Origin: an uncultured Eubacteriales bacterium
GTDB lineage: Bacteria; Bacillota; Clostridia; Oscillospirales; Acutalibacteraceae
Assembly: GCA_910584745.1 (NCBI GenBank)
Contig: CAJUDG010000004.1
Location: 1 to 64,000, forward strand
Direction: 5' to 3'
DNA: 64,000 nt
The notes below the pieces were generated by a model. The model did not search any database. It saw nothing but the letters and a program-made list of their open reading frames with translations, and had not been told where the DNA came from. Of the stretch, positions 41,425-48,585 are shown one piece after another. Within the stretch, counting starts at the first letter, position 1. Each line of letters begins with the position of its first letter. A program made the translations under genes and the position numbers.

Positions 41425-41453
41425 ATTATAGCAGGTCTTTCGTCGTTTTTCCA
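41425..41453 (-). promoter_or_regulatory. promoter of the small membrane peptide gene
   Basis: TGGAAA (41448-41453), 17-base spacer, perfect TATAAT (41425-41430) on the minus strand. The predicted mRNA of about 185 bases has a leader of roughly 48 bases. It lies in the gap before pyrE, for which no clear plus-strand promoter was found. Confidence 0.65.
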
Positions 41454-41489
41454 CATATTCTCATAAATTCAAGAAAAGGAGCCAAAACC

Positions 41490-42152
41490 ATGCTGACCGA
41501 AAAGAAAAAAGAGTTCATCCAGTTCATGCTCTCCGCAGAGGTGCTGCGCTTCGGGGAGTTCGTCACCAAGTCCGGGCGCAACACCCAGTATTTCGTCAAT
41601 ACCGGCATGTATCGCACCGGGGCCCAGCTTTCAAGGCTCGGGGAATACTACGCCGGAATGGTGGCTGATACCGTCGGCGGGGATTTCGACGCCATGTTCG
41701 GCCCCGCCTATAAGGGCATACCCCTGGCGGCGGCCTGCGCCTGCGCGCTCTGGACGGGGCACAATATAGACAAGCCCTACTTTTACAACCGCAAGGAGGT
41801 AAAGGACCACGGCGAGGGCGGCAGCACCGTTGGCTATAAGCCCAAGGACGGCGACCGGGTCGTGATCATCGAGGACGTTATCACCGCCGGGACCGCCGTG
41901 CGGGAGAGCATGGCCATATTAAAGGCCTGCGGCGAGATAACCGTGCCCCACATATTTATCAGCGTCGACCGCTGCGAGGTGGGCCAGACCCCGGGTAAGA
42001 CCGCCATCATGGAGGTGGAGGAGGAGTTCGGCGCAAAGGTCCACCCCATCGTCACCGTCGTGGACGTGTACGACTACCTGAGGGAAAACGGCGACCCGGC
42101 CCTCTGCAAGGCCATGGAGGGCTATATGGACCGCTACTGCATACTGCCGTAA
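41490..42152 (+). CDS. pyrE: orotate phosphoribosyltransferase
   Basis: 220 residues. Converts orotate and PRPP to orotidine 5'-phosphate in pyrimidine synthesis. The PRPP-binding motif VVIIEDVITAGTAVRES (about 124-140) and FGPAYKGIPLAAACA are diagnostic; FYNRKEVKDHGEGG is the flexible catalytic loop. AAAAGGAG precedes the ATG. It stands apart from other pyr genes here. The rsmE gene follows after four bases. Confidence 0.95.
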   Translation: MLTEKKKEFIQFMLSAEVLRFGEFVTKSGRNTQYFVNTGMYRTGAQLSRLGEYYAGMVADTVGGDFDAMFGPAYKGIPLAAACACALWTGHNIDKPYFYNRKEVKDHGEGGSTVGYKPKDGDRVVIIEDVITAGTAVRESMAILKACGEITVPHIFISVDRCEVGQTPGKTAIMEVEEEFGAKVHPIVTVVDVYDYLRENGDPALCKAMEGYMDRYCILP

Positions 42153-42156
42153 GAAT

Positions 42157-42885
42157 ATGCCAAGATTCTTTATTGACAGCACCCCAGACCGCCAGTACAT
42201 ACTCTCCGGCGAGGCCGGGCGGCACGGCGCCAGGGTCCTGCGCCTGCGCCCGGGGGAAAGCGTGACCCTCTGCGACGGCCAAGGCACGGACTACCCCTCC
42301 ACCGTCCGGGAGAATATGGGGGACGCGCTCCTTCTGGACGTGGACGGCCCGGTCCCCAGCCGGGGCGAGCCCCGGACAAGGGTGACCGTCTGCCAGTGCC
42401 TGCCCAAGGGGGACAAGCTGGAGACGGTGGTGCAGAAGGCCGTGGAGCTGGGGGCCCATGAGATATGGCCCATAGAGAGCCGCTACTGCGTCGCGAAATG
42501 GGACCAAAAGTCCCGGGAGAAGAAGCTTTTGCGCCTGCAAAAGATAGCCCTTGAGGCCGCCATGCAGAGCGGCCGGGGCATCGTCCCAAGGGTTTTAGAG
42601 CCCGCGGCCCTGAGAGCGGCCCTTGAGACGGCCAAAAGCGCCGGGGACATACTGTTCTTCTATGAGAAGGCCAGCGCCGGGCTGGGCCCGTGCATGGCGG
42701 GAACAGGGGACAGGATATTCCTGTTCATCGGCCCGGAGGGCGGCTTCTCAGAGGATGAAGCCGCTATGGCCGAGAGAGCCGGGGCGCGCATAGCGAGCCT
42801 TGGGCCCCGGATACTCAGGACGGAGACCGCGCCCATAGCGGCCCTCTCCGCGATATTCTATGGGAAGGGGGACATGGAGCCGTGA
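42157..42885 (+). CDS. rsmE: 16S rRNA (uracil(1498)-N(3))-methyltransferase
   Basis: 242 residues. SPOUT-class enzyme that methylates U1498 of 16S rRNA. The N-terminal PUA-like part (MPRFFIDS, GRHGARVLRLRPGE), CQCLPKGDKLETVVQKAVELG, and the knot motifs FIGPEGGFSEDEAAMA and LGPRILRTETAPIAAL are complete. Usually it lies next to prmA; here it is coupled to pyrE and overlaps the SDR gene by four bases (GTGA). Confidence 0.94.
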   Translation: MPRFFIDSTPDRQYILSGEAGRHGARVLRLRPGESVTLCDGQGTDYPSTVRENMGDALLLDVDGPVPSRGEPRTRVTVCQCLPKGDKLETVVQKAVELGAHEIWPIESRYCVAKWDQKSREKKLLRLQKIALEAAMQSGRGIVPRVLEPAALRAALETAKSAGDILFFYEKASAGLGPCMAGTGDRIFLFIGPEGGFSEDEAAMAERAGARIASLGPRILRTETAPIAALSAIFYGKGDMEP

Positions 42886-43610
42886 GAGATACCGTGCTGG
42901 TGACCGGGGCCTCCGGCGGCATAGGCCGGGCCATAGCCCTGGCCTTCGGGGAGCGGGGCTGCAGCGTGGCCCTGCACTATAACTCCAACCGGGAGCCTGC
43001 CCTTGAGACGGCAAAGCTCATCGCAGGCAGGGGCGGGAGCGCCGAAGCCTTCCAGGCGGACCTGACCGCCGAGGCCCAGGTGGAGCGGCTATTTGCCGAG
43101 TGCGAAAGGTCTTTCGGGCCGGTGACGGTGCTGGTGAACAACGCGGGCATCTCCTGGCAGGGGCTTTTTACCGACATGACCCTCTCAGACTGGCGGAGGG
43201 TCATGGACGTGAACCTTACCTCCATGTTCCTCTGCTGCCGCCGGGCCCTGGGGCCCATGATACGGAGTAAATCCGGGTGCATAATCAATATCAGCTCCAT
43301 GTGGGGCCAGCAGGGCGCGGCCTGCGAGGCGGCCTACTCCGCATCCAAGGCCGGTATCATCGGGCTAAGTCAGGCCCTGGCGATGGAGGAGGGGCCCTCG
43401 GGCATCCGGGTGAACTGCATCGCCCCGGGGGTGATAGACACGCCCATGAACAGCCGCCTGTCAGAGGAGGACATGGATGCGCTCAAAGAGGACACCCCAC
43501 TTATGCGCATCGGCGCGCCGGAGGATGTGGCCCACGCGGCCCTGTTCCTGTGGGAGAACGGTTTTGTCACCGGACAGACCATCGGTGTGAACGGAGGGTT
43601 TATGATTTAG
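42882..43610 (+). CDS. short-chain dehydrogenase (YmfI-like)
   Basis: 242 residues, GTG start overlapping the rsmE stop. VTGASGGIGRAIALAFGERG is the NAD(P) loop, NNAGI is at about 84, and the catalytic Ser is followed by YSASKAGIIG (Tyr-x3-Lys). NGGFMI ends the protein. It is close to FabG, but the real FabG lies in the FAS operon at 10 kb. The Firmicutes paralogue YmfI reduces 5-aminopentanone on elongation factor P; that role is possible but unproven here. Confidence 0.82.
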   Translation: MRDTVLVTGASGGIGRAIALAFGERGCSVALHYNSNREPALETAKLIAGRGGSAEAFQADLTAEAQVERLFAECERSFGPVTVLVNNAGISWQGLFTDMTLSDWRRVMDVNLTSMFLCCRRALGPMIRSKSGCIINISSMWGQQGAACEAAYSASKAGIIGLSQALAMEEGPSGIRVNCIAPGVIDTPMNSRLSEEDMDALKEDTPLMRIGAPEDVAHAALFLWENGFVTGQTIGVNGGFMI

Positions 43611-43738
43611 ACAAATATGGCCCGAACCGGCACTTGATGGTTGACTTTTCCTACAAAAAATGGTAATCTTAATTATGTAAAAATAAACCGGCGATAACCC
43701 TTGCGTGGCGCCTGCCGGAGAGAAAGGGACGATACAGC

Positions 43739-45436
43739 ATGACAGAGTTTGAGAGATGGCTCAAAGAGGACCTTGACGACAAGGACCTGACAGCGGAGCT
43801 GGAGTCCGTCAAGGATAAGCCCGATGAGATAAACGACCGGTTTTACCGGGACCTGGAGTTCGGCACCGGGGGCCTGAGGGGCGTTATCGGCGCGGGCACC
43901 AACCGTATGAACGTCTACACCGTGCGCAAGGCCACCCAGGGTATGGCGAACTACCTTTTAAAGCACGCAGACGGCAAGCCCCAGTCCGTGGCCATCGCCC
44001 ACGACAGCCGGATAAAGGGCGTGGCCTTCGCCCAGCAGTCCGCGGCGGTGCTGGCCGCCAACGGCATAAAGGCGTACCTCTATCCCCAGCTGATGCCCAC
44101 CCCGGCCCTGAGCTTCGCGGTGCGGCACCTAAAGTGCGACGCGGGCATCTGCGTCACCGCCAGCCATAACCCCGCAAAGTACAACGGCTATAAGGCCTAC
44201 GGCTCCGACGGCTGCCAGGTCACCGCCGACATGGCCGACGGCATTATGAACGAGATAAACTCCCTGGACATCTTCGCGGACGTGAAGAAGCTGGATTTCC
44301 AGGAGGGCATAGACAAGGGGCTCATCGAGTACATCGGCGGCGAGACCGTGGACGCGTTTATCGACAGCGTCCACGCCGAGAACCTGAATGTGGACGCTTC
44401 AAACCTGAAGCTGGTGTACACCCCCCTGAACGGCTCAGGCCTCATGTGCGTAAAGCGCATACTGGACAGGATAGGCGTCAAGGACGTGACCGTGGTCCCC
44501 GAGCAGGAGAACCCGGACGGCAACTTCCCCACCTGCCCCTATCCGAACCCGGAGATCAGAGAGGCCTTACAGAAGGGCCTGGAGCTGTGCGAGAAGGTGC
44601 AGCCCGACCTGCTCCTGGCCACGGACCCCGACTGCGACCGGGTGGGCATCGCCGTGAACCAGAAGGGCGAGTATGTGCTCATGACCGGCAACGAGGTGGG
44701 CATCATGCTCCTGGACTTCATCGCCAGGGTGAAGAAGGAGCAGGGCAAGCTGCCCCAGCATCCCGTGGCCGTCACCACCATCGTCAGCACGGACATGGTG
44801 GACCCCATCGCCAAGGACTACGGCGTGGAGCTTAGAAGGTGCCTTACCGGCTTCAAGTACATCGGCGACATCATAGCCGAGCTTGAGGAGAAGGAGGGCA
44901 ATGCCGACAGCTATCTCTTGGGCTTCGAGGAGAGCTACGGCTATCTGTCCGGCGGCTATGTGCGGGACAAGGACGCCGTGGACGGCAGTATGCTCATCTG
45001 CCAGATGGCGGCCTACTATAAGGGCAAGGGCATGACCCTTGTGGACGCCATGAACGCCCTTTACGAGAAGTACGGCTACTATAAGAACGATCTGATGAAC
45101 TTCGGCTTCGAGGGCGAGGACGGCATGAAGACCATGAACGGCATCATGGATAAGCTCCGCAACGACCCGCCCGCGGAGATAGCCGGGGTGAAGGTCGCGG
45201 GCCGCAGCGACTATAAGACCTCCCAGTCCTACGGGGACAGGGAGGGGGCCATAGACCTGCCCAAGTCCAACGTGCTGGAGTACCGTCTGGAGGACGGCTG
45301 CAAGCTTATCGTGCGCCCCTCGGGCACCGAGCCCAAGATAAAGATATACCTCTCCGGCAAGGGCGCCACCCGGGCCGATTCAGAGGCTGTCATACAGAAG
45401 ATGAAGGACGCTGTGCCCGCTCTGCTGGGCATCTGA
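43739..45436 (+). CDS. pgcA: phospho-sugar mutase (alpha-phosphoglucomutase)
   Basis: 565 residues. Interconverts glucose 1- and 6-phosphate, feeding UDP-glucose for wall polymers and glycolipids. Phosphoserine loop VTASHNPAKYNGYKAYG is at about 141, the metal loop DPDCDRVGIAV at about 299, FGFEESYGYLSGG near 398, and RPSGTEPKIKIYLS near the C-terminus. The length and N-terminal FERWLKEDLDDKDL extension fit the PgcA/PGM2-like group. GAGAAAGGG precedes the ATG. The 128-base gap upstream has only a weak TTGACT promoter candidate and a GCCGG hairpin. Confidence 0.93.
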   Translation: MTEFERWLKEDLDDKDLTAELESVKDKPDEINDRFYRDLEFGTGGLRGVIGAGTNRMNVYTVRKATQGMANYLLKHADGKPQSVAIAHDSRIKGVAFAQQSAAVLAANGIKAYLYPQLMPTPALSFAVRHLKCDAGICVTASHNPAKYNGYKAYGSDGCQVTADMADGIMNEINSLDIFADVKKLDFQEGIDKGLIEYIGGETVDAFIDSVHAENLNVDASNLKLVYTPLNGSGLMCVKRILDRIGVKDVTVVPEQENPDGNFPTCPYPNPEIREALQKGLELCEKVQPDLLLATDPDCDRVGIAVNQKGEYVLMTGNEVGIMLLDFIARVKKEQGKLPQHPVAVTTIVSTDMVDPIAKDYGVELRRCLTGFKYIGDIIAELEEKEGNADSYLLGFEESYGYLSGGYVRDKDAVDGSMLICQMAAYYKGKGMTLVDAMNALYEKYGYYKNDLMNFGFEGEDGMKTMNGIMDKLRNDPPAEIAGVKVAGRSDYKTSQSYGDREGAIDLPKSNVLEYRLEDGCKLIVRPSGTEPKIKIYLSGKGATRADSEAVIQKMKDAVPALLGI

Positions 45437-45445
45437 GAACAGCAT

Positions 45446-45483
45446 AAAAAAGGAGCTCTCCCATCAGGGAGGGCTCTTTTTTT
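45446..45483. terminator. bidirectional terminator between pgcA and RHH gene
   Basis: Stem of 17 positions with one mismatch (A-run plus GGAGCTCTCCC pairing with GGGAGGGCTC plus T-run) and loop ATCA. The right arm ends in seven T residues that run into the stop of the convergent RHH gene. Confidence 0.88.
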
Positions 45484-45676
45484 ACTCCTCGACCTTCACA
45501 ATATCCAGCGCCGAATCCAGCAGCATATTGATAAGCTCGTTGCGGGAGCGGTTGGTCTTTTTGGCCAGAGCGTCCAGGCGCTCGATGGTCTCGTCCTTCA
45601 TGCGCACGGACACTATCTTGTGCCCGTCGTCGCCCCGGCGCGGCCGCTTTTTGGTTATCTTTATCTCCTCAGGCAT
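45482..45676 (-). CDS. ribbon-helix-helix (CopG/Arc-type) DNA-binding protein
   Basis: 64 residues from the ATG at 45676 (AGGGGTGAT upstream; an in-frame GTG lies three codons earlier). The core KIVSVRMKDETIERLDALAK gives the beta strand and first helix, and NRSRNELINMLLDSALDIV the second. It should dimerise and insert the strand pair into the major groove. Divergent from the small peptide gene; a TACAAT -10-like box for it at 45697-45702 adjoins the -35 box of the peptide promoter, so it may regulate both. No partner toxin of the usual type II kind is adjacent. Confidence 0.82.
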   Translation of the reverse strand: MPEEIKITKKRPRRGDDGHKIVSVRMKDETIERLDALAKKTNRSRNELINMLLDSALDIVKVEE

Positions 45677-45704
45677 AGAAATCACCCCTAACGGTTATTG
45701 TACC

Positions 45705-45758
45705 TTGACAGGGACGTTTTATCTATGCTATACTTATATAGTCTTAATACACTATATA
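45705..45758 (+). promoter_or_regulatory. promoter and inverted repeat of the 38-residue peptide gene
   Basis: Perfect TTGACA (45705-45710), 18-base spacer, TATACT (45729-45734). Directly downstream lies TATATAGT-N8-ACTATATA (45735-45758), a perfect 8-bp inverted repeat spanning the predicted start site, a probable binding site for a dimeric regulator such as the adjacent RHH protein. Confidence 0.65.
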
Positions 45759-45794
45759 TTTATAGTTAAACTTGAACCGGAGATGAACGCGCGC

Positions 45795-45911
45795 ATGGAA
45801 ACCCTGAAAAAGCTGCTGCCTATCCTATTCATGATACTTGTCCTGCTGGCCATGGTACTGTACGGCGGCGACAGCGGCCCGGCCTGCATTTCTTTCTGGA
45901 CCTGTGTATAA
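45795..45911 (+). CDS. 38-residue membrane peptide of unknown function
   Basis: Starts METLKKLLPILFMILVLLAM, one hydrophobic span after a short basic N-terminus, and ends with a small polar segment GDSGPACISFWTCV containing Cys-x5-Cys. An alternative ATG at 45783 would add four residues, but GGAG (45779-45782) is 12 bases from the ATG at 45795 and none from the other. The unit has its own promoter and terminator. It could be a membrane-active peptide, a secreted signal precursor or a small toxin. No homologue recognised. Confidence 0.6.
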   Translation: METLKKLLPILFMILVLLAMVLYGGDSGPACISFWTCV

Positions 45912-45918
45912 AAAGAAA

Positions 45919-45948
45919 CCCGCCGGGAAGTCCCGGCGGGCGTTTTTT
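45919..45948. terminator. bidirectional terminator
   Basis: Perfect 9-bp stem CCCGCCGGG/CCCGGCGGG (45919-45927, 45932-45940) with loop AAGT. CGTTTTTT follows on the plus strand, and TTTCTTTTT on the minus strand serves the small membrane protein operon. Confidence 0.92.
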
Positions 45949-46140
45949 CTATCGTCTGCGTTCAGGCGTATTGAACCGGTGGTTCAGTCCGGTCTGGCAC
46001 ATGCCGTTTACCATTGTGGCGTCGTCAAGCTTTTTGCGGTTTTTCCTGCGGACCCCGAAGAATATGAGCCAGCATATCAGGACCACAGCGGCTAAGGCCA
46101 CGAAAAACAGGATGTTGTACAGCAGGGTGTCAGGGCTCAT
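45949..46140 (-). CDS. small single-span membrane protein, array member 4
   Basis: 63 residues. One N-terminal membrane helix (ILFFVALAAVVLICWLIFF), then a basic stretch GVRRKNRKK, a short polar linker and the Arg-rich end TPERRR. AGGAGGAG lies six bases before the ATG. The plan (span, Gly plus Lys/Arg cluster, linker, terminal Arg) is shared with the three upstream genes. The basic segment should keep the C-terminus in the cytoplasm. Last gene of the array; terminator directly after the stop. Confidence 0.75.
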   Translation of the reverse strand: MSPDTLLYNILFFVALAAVVLICWLIFFGVRRKNRKKLDDATMVNGMCQTGLNHRFNTPERRR

Positions 46141-46191
46141 TATGCACTCCTCCTATAAATCACGGCTACTGCTTATTTCGCCAGCGGTCTG

Positions 46192-46383
46192 CTATCTGTG
46201 CCGGGGCACGTTAAAAAGGTTGGACGAGGATGCCTTATATATGGCCATCGGCTTAAAGAGGCCGATGGATTCGTCCTCCGTCTTTTTCTTGCGGCCATAG
46301 GCCAGCCAAAACCCCAGCGCGGCAATGCCCACGATCCCCAGGAAAACTCCCAGGCAGCCGAGAATGGTCAAAAGCATATTCAT
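46192..46383 (-). CDS. small single-span membrane protein, array member 3
   Basis: 63 residues. Membrane helix LGCLGVFLGIVGIAALGFWL, then YGRKKKTEDESIGLF, KPMAIYKASSSN and the end NVPRHR. Closest to array member 2: FWLAYGRKKKTEDESIG against LWLVFGRRKKGEDKAIG, followed by M-AxYKA in both. AAGGAGG precedes the ATG. No function recognised. Confidence 0.75.
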   Translation of the reverse strand: MNMLLTILGCLGVFLGIVGIAALGFWLAYGRKKKTEDESIGLFKPMAIYKASSSNLFNVPRHR

Positions 46384-46416
46384 ATTCGCTCAAACCTCCT
46401 TAAGGGCCGGTTTTCC

Positions 46417-46608
46417 TTACCGTATCCTCCTCTGCATAGCGTCCACAGAGCCGGTGGCCTTATAATGGGCCATCTGCTCCATCACGCCTATGGCCTTGTC
46501 CTCGCCCTTCTTCCTCCGGCCAAACACGAGCCAGAGTACCACTGCGCCCGCGCCTATCACGGCGAGCACGATCAGGACGCCTAAAACCAACGAAATGATG
46601 CTAAACAT
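46417..46608 (-). CDS. small single-span membrane protein, array member 2
   Basis: 63 residues. Membrane helix LVLGVLIVLAVIGAGAVVLW, then VFGRRKKGEDKAIGVMEQ, MAHYKATGSV and the end QRRIR. The same length as members 3 and 4 and clearly paralogous to member 3. AAGGGGG lies eight bases before the ATG. The gap to the next gene is 33 bases. Confidence 0.75.
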   Translation of the reverse strand: MFSIISLVLGVLIVLAVIGAGAVVLWLVFGRRKKGEDKAIGVMEQMAHYKATGSVDAMQRRIR

Positions 46609-46646
46609 ACGTCTGGCCCCCTTTGAGTTGTATTATACTTTTGTTT

Positions 46647-46877
46647 TCAGCGGAATTTCCTGGGCAGGGTCGGGCGCACGGCGTTTAAAAAGGCCGTTGT
46701 CTCAAAGAGCTTGTCGTTCTTCTTTTTGTCTGCTTTCTTCCCGCCAAATGCCCAGTGCATAAGCAGCCCGCCCACGACGAAAAGAACGACAGTGCCAAGC
46801 GCCATTAAAACGAAGTATACCAAATCAGAATTCCATTCATACAACATATTCCATAGATCACTGAAGATATTCAACAT
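46647..46877 (-). CDS. small single-span membrane protein, array member 1
   Basis: 76 residues from the ATG at 46877 (AAGGAGG, spacing eight; the frame is open nine codons further but without a ribosome-binding site). A longer N-terminus (MLNIFSDLWNMLYEWNSDL) precedes the membrane helix FVLMALGTVVLFVVGGLLM. HWAFGGKKADKKKNDKLFE, TTAFLNAV and the end PRKFR follow. The most divergent member of the array and the first gene of the operon. Confidence 0.75.
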   Translation of the reverse strand: MLNIFSDLWNMLYEWNSDLVYFVLMALGTVVLFVVGGLLMHWAFGGKKADKKKNDKLFETTAFLNAVRPTLPRKFR

Positions 46878-46910
46878 ATAATAAACCTCCTTAGTGGTAT
46901 GCAAGCGTGT

Positions 46911-46955
46911 CTATTTGTCCTCCAGCGCCTTCAGCTGGCAGTCAGCCCGGCCCAA
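46911..46955 (-). CDS. possible 14-residue leader peptide
   Basis: Within the 100-base leader of the array, GGGAGGG is followed after seven bases by TTG and 13 further codons (MGRADCQLKALEDK) and TAG. Hydrophilic. Placement behind a good ribosome-binding site in a 5' leader suggests a translated leader or a relict gene, but such a short frame can arise by chance. Confidence 0.3.
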   Translation of the reverse strand: MGRADCQLKALEDK

Positions 46956-46987
46956 TTTTGAGCCCTCCCTTCCTATCGTCTATGCTG

Positions 46988-47016
46988 ATTATATCATAGT
47001 TTTCCACAGGAGTCAA
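46988..47016 (-). promoter_or_regulatory. promoter of the small membrane protein array
   Basis: TTGACT (47011-47016), 17-base spacer, perfect TATAAT (46988-46993) on the minus strand, about 110 bases before the first gene. Near-consensus, so strong expression is expected unless regulated. Confidence 0.8.
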
Positions 47017-47041
47017 TAGCAATATTGCACAAATAATGGAC

Positions 47042-47695
47042 CTATTTTTCGATGCTCCGGCCCACCACCGGCGCGGCCAGATACCTGTTGAAGATGGGCA
47101 GCAGGGGCCCGGTGCCAAAGGCCATCATCAGGGTGCCCACGCCTATGGCCGCCCCGCAGGCGAAGCCCGTGCCCACGCAGATAACGTCGATCAGTATGCG
47201 CCACCACCGAAAGGGTATCTTTGTGCGCTCTGGCACAATATAGCTTATGCAGTCGTATGGGGCCATGCCCAGGTCGCAGGTCACATAGAAGGAGCAGCCG
47301 ATAAGCTGCATCAGCACCCCCAGCACCGTCAGCAGCACCCGGGGCATTATCCCCAGCTCCCCAGAGGGGGGCAGGATATTCGTAAGAAAGCCGCTCATGA
47401 CGTCCGCCGAAAAGCCCACCAGCAGCATATTGCCGATGGTGCCGATACCCAGCTTCGAGCGGTCCACAAAGACGATGACCGCCAAAAGTATGGCGTTGAA
47501 TATGGCCTGCCACAGCCCGAAGCTCAGCCCCAGCTTGGAGCTGACCCCCAGGTTCAGTGTGGAGAAGGGGTCCGAGCCCATGGCCGCGTGCATGAAAAAG
47601 CCCACGCCCATGCCCATTATTATCACGGCCAGCAGCATTATCACCGTGCGCTTTACCATATGCTGGCCCTTAAAGCGCGCAAAAAAGCTCTCCAT
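47042..47695 (-). CDS. YczE/YyaS/YitT family membrane protein
   Basis: 217 residues from the ATG at 47695 (GGAGG nine bases upstream; an earlier in-frame start lies inside degV). About five to six membrane helices are visible, e.g. VIMLLAVIIMGMGVGFFM and VLLTVLGVLMQLIGCSFYV. The family motifs GSDPFSTLNLGVSSKLGLSF and DLGMAPYDCISYIV are present. Function in the family is poorly known. It overlaps no gene but follows the degV stop by four bases on the same strand. Confidence 0.85.
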   Translation of the reverse strand: MESFFARFKGQHMVKRTVIMLLAVIIMGMGVGFFMHAAMGSDPFSTLNLGVSSKLGLSFGLWQAIFNAILLAVIVFVDRSKLGIGTIGNMLLVGFSADVMSGFLTNILPPSGELGIMPRVLLTVLGVLMQLIGCSFYVTCDLGMAPYDCISYIVPERTKIPFRWWRILIDVICVGTGFACGAAIGVGTLMMAFGTGPLLPIFNRYLAAPVVGRSIEK

Positions 47696-47699
47696 CGGC

Positions 47700-48575
47700 T
47701 CAGCCCTCCGTCTCAAAGAGGATGCCAAGGGTGTTCGGCCCGCAGTGGCTGGCTATTGTGCAGCTGGCATGGGTGGAGTGTATCTCCTTAAAGTCCATGG
47801 TGGAGCAGATGGTCTCCCGCACCAGGTCCTCAAGCTCCGGCTCTATGCTGGAATATGTAATGAAGATATGGTCGCGCTTTATGCTTGGGTACTGGGCCAG
47901 CTTGTCCTTGACGTAGCTCGTAAGGACCTTCCGAAGGTTCCCACGGTACTTTTTGCCCACGTGCATACTGCCGTCGGTGTTGTCCACCTCTATGCAGGGT
48001 TTCAGGCTCAAAAGGTTCGCGCTGACCGCCGCCACGGTGGAGCAGCGGCCACCGGCCCGCATAAAGTCCAGGGTGTCCAAAATGAAGCTTGCGTGGACGT
48101 TGCCCCGGTTCTGCTCCAGCTTCTCCGCTATCTCCGCGGCGGGAAGCCCGGCGGCTATCATGTCCCCGGCGTCTATCACCTGCAGGGCTATGGCCGTGGA
48201 CAGGTTGAAGCTGTCGATGGGGTACACCCTGCCCGGGGCCCCGGACTCCATAAGCTCCTGGGCGGCAAGAACGCAGTTCTTATGGGCGCTGGAGATGGCC
48301 CCGCCCAGGTTCAGGTGTATAACGTCGTACCCGTCGTTTACCCAGCCCTTGAAATAGTCCACGTACTCCCCGATGTTTATGGCCGCCGTCCTTGGCAGGG
48401 CCTTACGGTCGTAATAGGCGGCGAATATCTCCTTAACGGTGATGTCCACGTTGTCCTGATAGTCCTTTTCGTCCAGGATGATGTGGAAGGGGTAGTAATT
48501 CACGTTATAGCGGGCCTTCAGCTCGTCCCCCATGTCGCAGGTGCTGTCCGCGCTCAAAATTATCTTATTTGCCAT
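47700..48575 (-). CDS. DegV family fatty-acid-binding protein
   Basis: 291 residues. Binds a fatty acid and probably presents it to the fatty-acid kinase FakA, which is not in this window. ILSADSTCDMGDEL at the N-terminus, the KALPRTAAINIGEYVDYF segment with the lipid-contacting Ser/Thr region, and FMRAGGRCSTVAAV are typical. The upstream open frame lies in xylB; GAGAGG before the ATG at 48575 (MANKIILS) sets the start. Confidence 0.9.
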   Translation of the reverse strand: MANKIILSADSTCDMGDELKARYNVNYYPFHIILDEKDYQDNVDITVKEIFAAYYDRKALPRTAAINIGEYVDYFKGWVNDGYDVIHLNLGGAISSAHKNCVLAAQELMESGAPGRVYPIDSFNLSTAIALQVIDAGDMIAAGLPAAEIAEKLEQNRGNVHASFILDTLDFMRAGGRCSTVAAVSANLLSLKPCIEVDNTDGSMHVGKKYRGNLRKVLTSYVKDKLAQYPSIKRDHIFITYSSIEPELEDLVRETICSTMDFKEIHSTHASCTIASHCGPNTLGILFETEG

Positions 48576-48585
48576 AATACACCTC

